Assembly (NCBI RefSeq): GCF_017876655.1
Contig: NZ_JAGIOK010000001.1
Coordinates: 2,108,001 to 2,172,000, forward strand
Source: Microbacterium imperiale
GTDB taxonomy: Bacteria; Actinomycetota; Actinomycetes; Actinomycetales; Microbacteriaceae
DNA length: 64,000 nucleotides
Direction of reading: 5' to 3'
The position numbers and the translations under genes are program-made. Positions within the stretch are counted from its first letter, which is position 1. Every line of letters begins with the position of its first letter. Positions 34,315 to 43,035 of the stretch are shown here, piece by piece. The notes beneath the pieces were generated by a model. It saw only the letters and a list, made by a program, of their open reading frames with translations, was not told the origin of the DNA and did no database searches.

Positions 34315-35475
34315 TCACCCGATGGCCTTCTGCAGGTCATCTACGGTCATCCCGTAGTTGATCCGCACGGTCGGCAGCGCGAGCTTGTCGGTGCCGATGG
34401 TGACGTAGCCGGGCTCGATCGTGCGAGCCATCTCGAAGCCGGCATCCGCCACCGCCTGCTTCGCGGCGTCGTCGTGGTGCCCGAAGGGATACGCGATGAC
34501 CTCCTTCGTGCCGCCGAGCACGCCCGCCGACGTCTCGAGGTCGGCGACGATCTCGTCGTGCGACCAGTTGACGATGCGGCCCTGTCCGTCGGCCCCGGCG
34601 GTGTGCATGTCGTGGGTGTGCGAGCGCTTGAGGACGTACGGCGTCAGCTCGGGACCGGCTCCGTTGATCGTGATGACGAAGGATGTCGTCATCACGCCGT
34701 ACTTCTCGACCAGCGGCACCGCCAGCTCGAGCCACGTGGGGTCGGCGTCGTCGTCGGTGAGGATCACCGAGTGGTCGGGCAGGAAGAGCCGCCCGTCGAT
34801 GAAAGCGCTGACCTCGGGCCACGTCGGCAGGTAGAACTGCTGGTCTGCGATGTACGCGAGGTGCGCCTCCCAGTCACCGACGTACGCGTAGTTGCCGCGC
34901 AGCCAGCCGGACTCGCCCTCGGGCTTCGTCGTGAACTGGTGGTACATCAGGATCGGCACCCGCGTCGCGGCGGCCGCATTCGCGTCGGAAGTCATCCACG
35001 CGGCGTACACGGTGCGTTCGCGGGCCTCGCAGGCGACGGCATCCGCGCCGTTGAGGCGTCCGGGGATCGACAGGGCCGCGGCATCCTCGGCGGTGACGTA
35101 CCACCCGGCGAACACCTGGCCGTCGCGCGCGGGGATCGGCAGTGCGGCGTACAGCTGGCCCTGCGTCTCGAGGACGGGCGCGATGTCGACGCCGTCACCG
35201 GCGAACGACACGGCGCACGCGTTCGGGTCGGTCGAGCCGGCGAGCAGCTGTTGCGCCGGGCTGAGCGGCGTGGCCGAGGGGGTCGGGGTGCCCGTCGGAA
35301 TCGGGGTGGGATCGGATGCCGCCGACCGCTCGGACGCGTCGGCTCGCAGCATCGCGTCGACCGCGAACCACCCCGCCACGGCTCCGACCGCGGTCACGGC
35401 GGCGATCGCGACACCGATGCCCACCGCCCGTCGCGTGCGGCGCCGTTGCGCGTTCGTGCGACGTGTAGCGGCCAT
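34315..35475 (-). CDS. Membrane-anchored polysaccharide deacetylase
   Basis: 386 residues. A basic N-terminus (RRTNAQRRRTRR) precedes one membrane segment (about 17-38), so the enzyme domain is outside. Residues about 70-150 include a strand pattern GWYV..ERTVYAAW, like a Listeria-Bacteroides beta-repeat. The NodB domain follows: VPILMYHQF, the metal Asp in LTDDDADPT, the SHTHDMH His pair and AYPFGHHDD. It probably removes acetyl groups from peptidoglycan or a surface glycan. It may share glycan function with the GT2-GtrA gene downstream. Confidence 0.9.
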   Translation of the reverse strand: MAATRRTNAQRRRTRRAVGIGVAIAAVTAVGAVAGWFAVDAMLRADASERSAASDPTPIPTGTPTPSATPLSPAQQLLAGSTDPNACAVSFAGDGVDIAPVLETQGQLYAALPIPARDGQVFAGWYVTAEDAAALSIPGRLNGADAVACEARERTVYAAWMTSDANAAAATRVPILMYHQFTTKPEGESGWLRGNYAYVGDWEAHLAYIADQQFYLPTWPEVSAFIDGRLFLPDHSVILTDDDADPTWLELAVPLVEKYGVMTTSFVITINGAGPELTPYVLKRSHTHDMHTAGADGQGRIVNWSHDEIVADLETSAGVLGGTKEVIAYPFGHHDDAAKQAVADAGFEMARTIEPGYVTIGTDKLALPTVRINYGMTVDDLQKAIG

Positions 35476-35511
35476 GGTTCCCCCTGTTGCGCGTGCCGAT
35501 GCCCCGGTCGA

Positions 35512-35517
35512 ATCCTA
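35512..35517 (-). promoter_or_regulatory. -10 box TAGGAT of the deacetylase gene
   Basis: Minus-strand TAGGAT about 37 bases upstream of the ATG at 35475; the short leader carries CAGGGGGAA as ribosome-binding site. Confidence 0.45.
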
Positions 35518-35598
35518 GGGCTCGAGCGGTGCTAGCCCCGCGCGAGTGTGGACGACAAGCCCCTTCGCCCCGGCCGCGCGATCGGATAATCCTGGAGC

Positions 35599-36483
35599 AT
35601 GAGCTCGGTCACGCCTGCCCCACCCGCGGGGCGTGTGCGCGTCGGCATCTCGGGGTGGCGCTACGCCGGCTGGCGCGGCGACTTCTACCCGCGCGGACTC
35701 GCGCAGCGGCGCGAGCTGGAGTACGTCGGCCAGCGGATGACGACGGCCGAGCTGAACGGATCGTTCTACTCGCTGCAGCGCCCGTCGAGCTATCAGCGGT
35801 GGCGCAGCGAGGTGCCCGACTCGTTCGTCTTCGCCGTGAAGGGCTCGCGCTATGTGACGCACATGCTGCGGCTGCGCGGCGTCGAGACGGCGCTGGCGAA
35901 CTTCTTCGCCTCGGGGGTGCTCGCGCTCGGTCCGCAGCTCGGGCCGGTGCTGTGGCAACTGCCCGAGCGCGAGGAGTTCGACCCCGGCGTGCTCGCGGAG
36001 TTCCTCGCGGTGCTGCCGCGCACGATGGGCGAGGCGCTCGCCCTGGCCGAGCGTCACGACGCACGGCTCGACGGTCGCGCGTGGCTGCGAATCGACGACG
36101 ACCGCCCGATCCGGCACGCGCTGGAGCCGCGATCGGCGGGCTTCGGATCGGATGCCGCGGTCGCGCTGCTCCGCGCCCACGACACCGCGCTCGTCGTCGC
36201 CGACACCGCGGGGCGCTTCCCGCGCTTCAACGAGGTCACGACCGGCGACCACGTGTACGTGCGGTTGCACGGGGCGACCGACCTCTACGCCAGCGGGTAC
36301 ACCGACGCCGAGCTCGACGAATGGGCCGACCGCATCCGCGGCTGGGCCGACGGCACGGCGGCATCCGACGGTCGCCCGCGCGACGTGTGGGTCTATTTCG
36401 ACAACGACGCCCGCGGGCGGGCACCGCACGACGCGGTCGCGCTCGCCGCGCGCTTCGGCGACGCGGCGGGGGCGGGATCGTGA
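35599..36483 (+). CDS. DUF72 domain protein
   Basis: 294 residues. VRVGISGWRYAGWRGDFYPRG opens the DUF72 TIM-barrel family; AELNGSFYSLQRPSSYQRWR, FAVKGSRYVTH and VYVRLHGATDLY are its other blocks. The function is not established. GATAAT (35585-35590) lies 8 bases before the ATG, so the transcript is likely very short-leadered. It overlaps the 45-residue zinc-ribbon gene by GTGA. Confidence 0.9.
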   Translation: MSSVTPAPPAGRVRVGISGWRYAGWRGDFYPRGLAQRRELEYVGQRMTTAELNGSFYSLQRPSSYQRWRSEVPDSFVFAVKGSRYVTHMLRLRGVETALANFFASGVLALGPQLGPVLWQLPEREEFDPGVLAEFLAVLPRTMGEALALAERHDARLDGRAWLRIDDDRPIRHALEPRSAGFGSDAAVALLRAHDTALVVADTAGRFPRFNEVTTGDHVYVRLHGATDLYASGYTDAELDEWADRIRGWADGTAASDGRPRDVWVYFDNDARGRAPHDAVALAARFGDAAGAGS

Positions 36484-36617
36484 GCGGTCAGCCGGCACCG
36501 GGGGTCTGCCCCACGTGCGGCGATCCGCTGCGCTTCGAGATCCTCGACGACGAGGCGTTCATCGTCGCGTGGTCGTGCCTGAACTGCGGCCTCGTCCGCG
36601 TCACCGAGCCGACGTAG
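36480..36617 (+). CDS. Small zinc-ribbon protein
   Basis: 45 residues from a GTG overlapping the DUF72 stop (GTGA). Two CxxC knuckles, CPTCGD and CLNCGL, about 25 residues apart, make a rubredoxin-like zinc ribbon. Translational coupling to DUF72 suggests a joint role. The gene is short, but the overlap and the paired Cys argue that it is real. Confidence 0.7.
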   Translation: MSGQPAPGVCPTCGDPLRFEILDDEAFIVAWSCLNCGLVRVTEPT

Positions 36618-36635
36618 CGGCCGGCTGCCGCCGGC

Positions 36636-37088
36636 TCAGGAGGCGGGGACGGCCGCGACCTGCTCCATCGCGGCGACGAGGGGTTCGAGCTCGGGGATGG
36701 CGCGGGCGCGGGCGAGGGCGGCAGTCAGGGCGGCGGCGTGGATCGGCCGCGCCGTCTCGAGGGCTGCAACGCCCGCCTCGGTCAGCTCCGTGTAGAGGCC
36801 GCGGCGGTCGTCGGCGCACAGGATGCGCGTCAGCAGGTGGCGATCTTCGAGCCGTGTGACCAGGCGGGTGGTCGCGGAGGGGCTGAGCGCGGCGGCCCGC
36901 GCGAGCTGCTGCATCCGCATGTGCCAGCCGTCCTGCCGGGCGAGGGCGTCGAGCACGGAGTACTCCACGACGGAGAGATCGACCTGTCGCAGCGCCGCCG
37001 TCAGTTCGTCCTCGACGAGCGAGTGCAGGGCGGTCAGCGTCCGCCACCCTTGCGCGCGCACCTCGAGCGCACCGTCATCCACGCTCAT
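36636..37088 (-). CDS. MarR-family transcriptional regulator
   Basis: 150 residues. Winged-helix core: SVVEYSVLDALAR, MQQLARAAALSPSATTRLV (recognition helix) and the wing RILCADDRRGLYTELTEAG. It is divergent from an MFS exporter with 132 bases between starts, the common MarR-exporter arrangement, and probably represses both. Start ATG 37088 follows GGGAGGTGCG. Confidence 0.92.
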   Translation of the reverse strand: MSVDDGALEVRAQGWRTLTALHSLVEDELTAALRQVDLSVVEYSVLDALARQDGWHMRMQQLARAAALSPSATTRLVTRLEDRHLLTRILCADDRRGLYTELTEAGVAALETARPIHAAALTAALARARAIPELEPLVAAMEQVAAVPAS

Positions 37089-37144
37089 CGCGCACCTCCC
37101 TGTGATTGATTGCGCCGTGATTGCTTGCGCCGATAGTCCGCGTG

Positions 37145-37170
37145 TGCAACTATCTCTTTGCGCTTGCAAC
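37145..37170. promoter_or_regulatory. Possible MarR binding region
   Basis: TGCAAC occurs at 37145-37150 and 37165-37170, 20 bp apart (two helical turns), inside an AT-richer gap between the MarR gene and the exporter. The surrounding TTGCGC and TTGC words may be further half-sites. Confidence 0.35.
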
Positions 37171-37220
37171 TAACAGCGTACGCAACGTCCGGGCTTCGCG
37201 CCAGGAAGAAGGAGAACACC

Positions 37221-38411
37221 ATGCCCGCAGGACTGATCGCGCTCGCGATCGGAGGATTCGGCATCGGACTGACCGAGTTCGTCATCACGGGCCTGCTGCC
37301 CGAGGTGGCGCGCGACTTCGCCGTCTCGGAGACGACGGCGGGCTGGCTCGTCACCGGATACGCGCTCGCCGTCATGGCGGGGGCGCTCGGGCTGACCGCT
37401 GCGACGACGAAGCTGCCGCGCAAGCGCGTGCTGCTCGGGCTGGTCGTGCTCTTCATCCTCGGCAACCTGATCTCGGCGCTGGCGCCGACCTACGGCCTCA
37501 TGCTGCTCGGACGCATCGTCGCCGCCCTCTGCCACGGCGCGTTCTTCGGCATCGGCGCCGTCGTCGCCGCCGAGATGGTCGCTCCCGAGCGCAAGAGCGC
37601 CGCTGTGGCCATCATGTTCACCGGGCTGACCGCGTCGAACGTGCTCGGTGTGCCCTTCGGCACGTTCCTCGGCCAGGCGTTCGGCTGGCGCTCGACCTTC
37701 TGGGCGATCACGATCATCGGCGTCATCGCCTTCGTCGGCATCGCGCTGCTCGTGCCCAACCTGCGCCGGGAGACTCCGCCCAGCCTGAGCCAGGAGCTCA
37801 GCGCGTTCCGTTCGGGGCAGGTCTGGCTCTCGCTCGCGGTGACCGTGCTCGGCTTCGGCGGCATGTTCGGCGCCTTCACCTACATCGCCTTCACCCTGAC
37901 CGAGGTGTCGGGCTTCGACGCGCCCGCGGTGCCGTGGCTGCTCGTCGTCTTCGGCGTCGGCCTGTTCATCGGCAACCACGTCGGCGGGCGTCTCGCGGCC
38001 CGCTCGATCGACGGCACGCTCATCGCCGTGTTGGTCGGCCTGACGCTCGTGCTGGCGGTGTTCGCGCTCGTCGCGGCGAACCCGGTGCTCACGGTCGTGT
38101 CGCTCGTGCTGATGGGCGGTTTCGGGTTCGCGACGGTCCCGCCCCTGCAGACGCGCATCATGCAGTACGCCTCGACCGCGCCCACGCTCGCCAGCGGTGC
38201 CAACATCGCCGCCTTCAACCTGGGCAACGCCCTGGGTGCCTGGATCGGCGGGCTCACGATCGCCGCGGGTCTCGGCTTCACCTCGCCGCTGTGGTCGGGC
38301 GCCCTCGTGACGGTCGGCGCCGTCGTAGTGATGCTCATCGCCGCCGGAACTGCGCGACGGCAGGCCGCGAGGGTGGCGGAGCCGGATGCCGCCGTGGCCG
38401 TGGGCCGCTGA
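37221..38411 (+). CDS. MFS transporter (drug:H+ antiporter / sugar-efflux type)
   Basis: 396 residues, 12 predicted membrane segments. GGFGIGLTEFVITGLLPEVA at the N-terminus and the loop after segment 2 (TTKLPRKRVLL) are typical of DHA1/AraJ-like exporters. Start ATG 37221 follows GAAGAAGGAG. The divergent MarR regulator implies induction by its substrate, likely a toxic small molecule or sugar. Confidence 0.92.
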   Translation: MPAGLIALAIGGFGIGLTEFVITGLLPEVARDFAVSETTAGWLVTGYALAVMAGALGLTAATTKLPRKRVLLGLVVLFILGNLISALAPTYGLMLLGRIVAALCHGAFFGIGAVVAAEMVAPERKSAAVAIMFTGLTASNVLGVPFGTFLGQAFGWRSTFWAITIIGVIAFVGIALLVPNLRRETPPSLSQELSAFRSGQVWLSLAVTVLGFGGMFGAFTYIAFTLTEVSGFDAPAVPWLLVVFGVGLFIGNHVGGRLAARSIDGTLIAVLVGLTLVLAVFALVAANPVLTVVSLVLMGGFGFATVPPLQTRIMQYASTAPTLASGANIAAFNLGNALGAWIGGLTIAAGLGFTSPLWSGALVTVGAVVVMLIAAGTARRQAARVAEPDAAVAVGR

Positions 38412-38475
38412 ACGAGCCGCCCCGGTGACGGGGGAGAGTGGCGGGCGAGCTGCCCGACTGGTGCGGGCGCTCGCC

Positions 38476-38886
38476 TCAATCGAGGATTGCCGTGGCTTCC
38501 ACCTCGACCAGCACGTCCGGCTCGAAGAGGTAATCCACGCCGATGAGTGAGGCGGGCGGCAGGGGGAGGGGAAGGCCGATCTCGCCGGCCACCTCGTGTA
38601 CCCCGGCCATGAAGGCGTCGATCTGGTCGGGGCTCCAGCCGGTGACGTAGAACGTCAACCGGACGACATCCGTGAATGAGGCATCCGCGCTGACGAGGCC
38701 GGCATGGGTGTTGCGCAGGGCCTGCGCCACCTGGCCAGCGAGGTCGCCGGGAGATGTCGGCGCACCGTCGGCGTCCCGAGCGATCTGACCGGCGACGTGC
38801 ACGTGACGGGAACCTGTGCCCACGGCGACGTGGTGGTAGGGGACGGGCTGCATCAGGGTTTCGGGAGAGAACGAGCGAACGGTCAT
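38476..38886 (-). CDS. RidA-family protein (YjgF/YER057c/UK114)
   Basis: 136 residues. HVAGQIARDADG, QVAQALRNTHAGL and DVVRLTFYVTGW are family blocks. The conserved C-terminal Arg of true RidA imine deaminases (usually RP.(Y)..S.VQVx..A) is not obvious (PPASLIGVDYLFEPDVLVEVEA), so this is a divergent member, perhaps not an enamine deaminase. Start ATG 38886 has AAAGGAG. It is divergent from an HxlR regulator. Confidence 0.88.
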   Translation of the reverse strand: MTVRSFSPETLMQPVPYHHVAVGTGSRHVHVAGQIARDADGAPTSPGDLAGQVAQALRNTHAGLVSADASFTDVVRLTFYVTGWSPDQIDAFMAGVHEVAGEIGLPLPLPPASLIGVDYLFEPDVLVEVEATAILD

Positions 38887-38899
38887 GGGGCTCCTTTGG

Positions 38900-38918
38900 T
38901 GGGATTTGCGGTATCCCA
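38900..38918. promoter_or_regulatory. Inverted repeat between ridA-like and hxlR-like genes
   Basis: TGGGAT (38900-38905) and ATCCCA (38913-38918) flank 7 bases in the 76-base divergent gap. A likely operator for the HxlR protein, close to the RidA start. Confidence 0.4.
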
Positions 38919-38962
38919 TGACTACCTGGTGTTCGGCAGTACCTTCAACGAGACTGGGTAGC

Positions 38963-39361
38963 GTGACCGATACCGCTCCTCACCGCGGCGACCGATTCGA
39001 CATCGCCGCCCCGCATCGCGAACTGCTCGACCAGGTGCTCGACAAGTGGTCGCTCGCGGTGCTGAACGAGCTGTGCGAACGGCCCGCGCGCTTCAGCGAA
39101 CTGCGGCGCGCGATCCCCGCCGTCACGCAGAAGTCGCTCACCGCGACGCTTCGCCGACTCGAGCGCAACGGCATCGTGGAACGCGTCGTCCTGGGGACGC
39201 GGCCGGTGGCCGTCGAATACCGCATCACCGCGCTCGGCAAGACGCTCCGCCCGCCCGTCGACATCATCCTCAACTGGATTGAGGCGTATCTTCCGAGCAT
39301 CGAGGACGCCCGGCGGCGCTTCGACGAGGCGATGGACGACGAGGACGGCTTCGGGCGTTGA
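38963..39361 (+). CDS. HxlR-family transcriptional regulator
   Basis: 132 residues from GTG 38963. Winged helix: KWSLAVLNELCERPARFSELRRAIPAVTQKSLTATLRRLERNGI-type sequence, ending in the wing (PVAVEYRITALGKTL). The N-terminal Cys of redox-sensing members is absent; the only Cys is in ELCER. Probably controls the divergent RidA-like gene. Confidence 0.92.
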   Translation: MTDTAPHRGDRFDIAAPHRELLDQVLDKWSLAVLNELCERPARFSELRRAIPAVTQKSLTATLRRLERNGIVERVVLGTRPVAVEYRITALGKTLRPPVDIILNWIEAYLPSIEDARRRFDEAMDDEDGFGR

Positions 39362-39404
39362 CGGCGACTTGTCTCGAACCATCTACTGAAGGGAGCACGC
39401 GACC

Positions 39405-39764
39405 ATGAAACTCATCGACCCCGACGTTCCGCCCAGCGGCGACGGCTGCGTCGAATGCGACGAGCTCGGCTCCTGGTGGGTGCATCTTCGCCGCTGCGCG
39501 GCCTGCGGGCACATCGGATGCTGCGACGACTCGCTGAACCGTCACTCCACAGCCCACGCCGAAGCGACGGGCCACCCGATCATCCAGAGCTTCGAGCCGG
39601 GTGAGGACTGGTTCTGGGACTTCCGCACCCGCACCTTGGGGGTGGGCCCGGCGCTCGCTCCGCCCCACAGTCACCCTGAGGATCAGTCCACTCCCGGGCC
39701 CGCCGATCGCCTCCCGGAGGACTGGCTGCGGATCCTCCAATCGCGCTCCGACACCGCCGACTGA
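39405..39764 (+). CDS. UBP-type zinc finger protein
   Basis: 119 residues. Residues about 15-60 hold the zf-UBP pattern: CVEC, then CAACGHIGCC, then the His residues of NRHSTAHAEATGH. In eukaryotes the fold binds ubiquitin C-termini; bacterial single-domain versions have no settled role. The remaining 50 residues are polar. A good GAAGGGAG ribosome-binding site precedes the ATG. Confidence 0.9.
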   Translation: MKLIDPDVPPSGDGCVECDELGSWWVHLRRCAACGHIGCCDDSLNRHSTAHAEATGHPIIQSFEPGEDWFWDFRTRTLGVGPALAPPHSHPEDQSTPGPADRLPEDWLRILQSRSDTAD

Positions 39765-39890
39765 CCGGCTAGCCGCATCTCCGACCTCGCGGCCGCGAAA
39801 ACGACGCCGCTGATATCCGACCGGCTGCCATGAAGCCCCACGGGCGCGGCGATGAGGAATATCAGAAGCCCCGCAGACCGGCGAGGCGGC

Positions 39891-39896
39891 TAGAGT
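39891..39896 (+). promoter_or_regulatory. -10 box TAGAGT, leaderless layout
   Basis: TAGAGT stands exactly 6 bases before the ATG at 39903, without a ribosome-binding site. Confidence 0.5.
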
Positions 39897-39902
39897 CGCG
39901 CC

Positions 39903-40121
39903 ATGACAAGAGGCCAGCGCGCTGCCGGTATCGCATTCGCCTCGCTGATCGCGGTCGCCGGCCTGATCCTGCTCGTCTTCGTTCCTTCCGGGGAAGGCCC
40001 CGATCGGGGGCTTTTCGGCGCGCTCGACGCAGAGGGGAAGATGCTCGGTCTGCTCGCCTTCCTGTCCTCCCTGGTCATGATCGGCGTCTTCGCGTTCTCG
40101 CGCCGCGGTGACCGGTCGTAG
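39903..40121 (+). CDS. Small two-pass membrane protein
   Basis: 72 residues with two hydrophobic segments (about 8-28 and 47-66) joined by an acidic loop. Not recognised. The TAGAGT box 6 bases upstream makes a leaderless transcript likely and supports the start. Monocistronic, between the UBP zinc finger gene and the tRNA cluster. Confidence 0.6.
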   Translation: MTRGQRAAGIAFASLIAVAGLILLVFVPSGEGPDRGLFGALDAEGKMLGLLAFLSSLVMIGVFAFSRRGDRS

Positions 40122-40202
40122 CGTGTCGAGCCGCACCGCCACGGCCGGCATCCGCCTCATCGTGCTCGGCGCGATGCTAGGCCCGATCCGCCGGGGCAAA
40201 GC

Positions 40203-40237
40203 AAAACCCCCGCCATGTAGAAGCTAGGCGAGGGTTT
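40203..40237 (-). terminator. Terminator of the tRNA cluster
   Basis: On the minus strand, AACCCTCGCC pairs with GGCGGGGGTT (one T-G wobble) and is followed by TTGC. It lies 28 bases beyond the end of tRNA-Phe. Confidence 0.75.
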
Positions 40238-40264
40238 CTGGGACCGTTGTAATGACGGTCCGTG

Positions 40265-40337
40265 TGGCTCCGACGGGCGTCGATCCCGTGACCTCACGAT
40301 TTTCAGTCGTGCGCTCTACCAACTGAGCTACAGAGCC
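40265..40337 (-). tRNA. tRNA-Phe (GAA)
   Basis: 73 bases on the minus strand. Acceptor GGCTCTG pairs with CGGAGCC (G-T allowed), D arm GCTCAGTTGGTAGAGC, anticodon loop CTGAAAA with GAA, and T loop GGATCGACG (a variant of the usual TTCGA). Discriminator A; CCA is not encoded. Confidence 0.95.
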
Positions 40338-40370
40338 GCATGGCGTCAGAGATGCCATGTCCTAGACGAA

Positions 40371-40395
40371 AGGCCCTCTGGAAACCAAAGGGCCC
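40371..40395 (-). terminator. Hairpin between tRNA-Asp and tRNA-Phe
   Basis: GGCCCTTTGG and CCAGAGGGCC form a 10-bp stem with one mismatch and a 3-base loop; on the minus strand TTTCGTCT follows. It could be a partial terminator or an RNA-processing signal that sets tRNA-Phe apart. Confidence 0.55.
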
Positions 40396-40407
40396 GTCGC
40401 TTTAGAG

Positions 40408-40481
40408 CGACCCTGACGGGACTTGAACCCGCGACCTCCGCCGTGACAGGGCGGCACGCTAACCAACTGCGCTACAGGGCC
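40408..40481 (-). tRNA. tRNA-Asp (GTC)
   Basis: 74 bases on the minus strand. Acceptor GGCCCTG pairs with CAGGGTC, D arm GCGCAGTTGGTTAGCGT, anticodon stem CCGCC/GGCGG with loop CTGTCAC (GTC), and T arm CGGGTTCAAGTCCCG. Discriminator G; no encoded CCA. Confidence 0.95.
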
Positions 40482-40502
40482 ATGCTTATTAAGTTGTGGG
40501 AG

Positions 40503-40575
40503 TGACCCCAACGGGATTCGAACCCGTGCTACCGCCGTGAAAGGGCGGCGTCCTAGGCCGCTAAACGATGGGGCC
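40503..40575 (-). tRNA. tRNA-Glu (TTC)
   Basis: 73 bases on the minus strand. Acceptor GGCCCCA pairs with TGGGGTC, anticodon stem CCGCC/GGCGG with loop CTTTCAC (TTC), and T arm CGGGTTCGAATCCCG. Discriminator A; no encoded CCA. First gene of the Glu-Asp-Phe cluster. Confidence 0.95.
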
Positions 40576-40821
40576 GAGCGAACCCAGACCCGGAAGTCAA
40601 ACGTTCACGCTTACCGAGGGACAAGCATATGCGATTCCCCACGGATGTGCGAATCGAGCGCGTGGCGTCCGGCGCCCGGGCGTGTCGGCGGGGCAGGATG
40701 AGGCTGTCATCGCCCCGGTCGCAGTCCCATCTGCCACCGGTGTCTCGTCTGCACTTCTCGCCTTGGGACGTGTGTTGCTACTGTGACCAGAGTTGCCCAC
40801 GCGATATGGAGGATCACCCGC
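40576..40821. other. Gap between tRNA-Glu and the M23 peptidase
   Basis: Holds the minus-strand tRNA promoter region (a TTGTCC element near 40618-40623, rightmost) and the plus-strand peptidase promoter, perhaps TACTGT at 40779-40784. An open frame at 40568-40786 overlaps tRNA-Glu and is not taken as a gene. I looked for a ydaO/c-di-AMP riboswitch, common before cell-wall hydrolase genes in actinobacteria, and did not see one. Confidence 0.4.
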
Positions 40822-42270
<1,449 letters not shown>

Positions 42271-42290
42271 TCCCGGCGCCGAGCGCGAAC

Positions 42291-42330
42291 GACAAGAGGG
42301 GCGGATGTCGCGACATCCGCCCCTCTTGTC
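42291..42330. terminator. Perfect 40-bp palindrome between the M23 peptidase and ppa
   Basis: Bases 42291-42310 are the exact reverse complement of 42311-42330, with no spacer. In RNA it folds into a very stable hairpin for both convergent genes and is followed by GTCTGT. Its central GCGGATGTCG/CGACATCCGC resembles the GGATGCCG word common in the window. Most likely a bidirectional terminator. Confidence 0.8.
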
Positions 42331-42339
42331 GTCTGTACG

Positions 42340-42873
42340 TCAGAGCGTGGTGGGCGCTTCGCCCTCACCCTGCGTCTTGGTCTGGCCCTCGTGCTCCTCG
42401 AAGCGCTCGAACGCCTCGGAAACCAGGCGCTCGGCCTCGGCGGCGCCGGCCCACTCGTCGACCTTGACCCACTTGTTGGGCTCGAGGTCCTTGTAGTGCT
42501 CGAAGAAGTGGCCGATCTCGTTCTTGGTCCACTCGTCGATGTCGCCGACGTCCTGGATGTGCGCCCAGCGCGGGTCCTTCGCCAGGACCGCGACGACCTT
42601 GTCGTCGCCGCCGGCCTCGTCGCTCATCTTGAGCACGCCGACGGGGCGGACCTTCGCCAGCACGCCGGGGTAGATGTCGCGGTCGAGCAGCACGAGCACG
42701 TCGAGCGGGTCGCCGTCTTCGCCGAGGGTGTTCTCGAAGAAGCCGTAGTTGCTGGGGTAGCCCATGGGCGTGAACAGCACGCGGTCCAGGAACACACGGC
42801 CCGTGCCGTGGTCGACTTCGTACTTCACGCGGCTGCCGCGGGGGATCTCGATGACGGCGTCGTACGCGCCCAT
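42340..42873 (-). CDS. ppa: Inorganic pyrophosphatase (family I)
   Basis: 177 residues, near the usual size of about 165-175. [30 protein letters not shown] and the metal-binding [12 protein letters not shown] are diagnostic; [14 protein letters not shown] is the downstream block. It hydrolyses pyrophosphate to phosphate and drives biosynthesis. Start ATG 42873 is preceded by AAGGAGCACAGGT. The promoter is shared with the divergent tilS region. Confidence 0.96.
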   Translation of the reverse strand: MGAYDAVIEIPRGSRVKYEVDHGTGRVFLDRVLFTPMGYPSNYGFFENTLGEDGDPLDVLVLLDRDIYPGVLAKVRPVGVLKMSDEAGGDDKVVAVLAKDPRWAHIQDVGDIDEWTKNEIGHFFEHYKDLEPNKWVKVDEWAGAAEAERLVSEAFERFEEHEGQTKTQGEGEAPTTL

Positions 42874-43023
42874 ACCTGTGCTCCTTCGATAAGACGGTGG
42901 GATGCCGCGACCAGCCTACTGGCGCAGACCCGTCGTGCCGCATACAGGCTGAGCGTCGGTGTCGATGCCCCCGGGCGGGCCGCGCGAGCCCCTCAGCCCG
43001 CGGACGGCACATCGGGGCCCGGA

Positions 43024-43029
43024 TACCGT
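43024..43029 (+). promoter_or_regulatory. -10 box TACCGT of tilS, leaderless layout
   Basis: TACCGT lies exactly 6 bases before the GTG at 43036; no ribosome-binding site. Confidence 0.55.
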
Positions 43030-43035
43030 AGGGGC

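Noticed and set aside
39810..39874. Distant inverted copies of CTGATAT / ATATCAG upstream of the small membrane protein
   Set aside because: Only 7 bases pair, across about 45 bases, and one arm is part of a GATATC self-palindrome; probably chance.
40203..40575. Integration (att) site at the tRNA cluster
   Set aside because: No integrase, direct repeat of a tRNA 3' end or change in composition was seen around the three tRNAs.
40568..40786. Open frame of 72 codons after tRNA-Glu
   Set aside because: It begins inside tRNA-Glu, has no ribosome-binding site and no recognisable sequence, and covers the promoter region of the M23 peptidase.
40576..40821. Possible ydaO (c-di-AMP) riboswitch upstream of the M23 peptidase
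   Set aside because: I found none of the conserved blocks of that riboswitch; the gap is also short for it.
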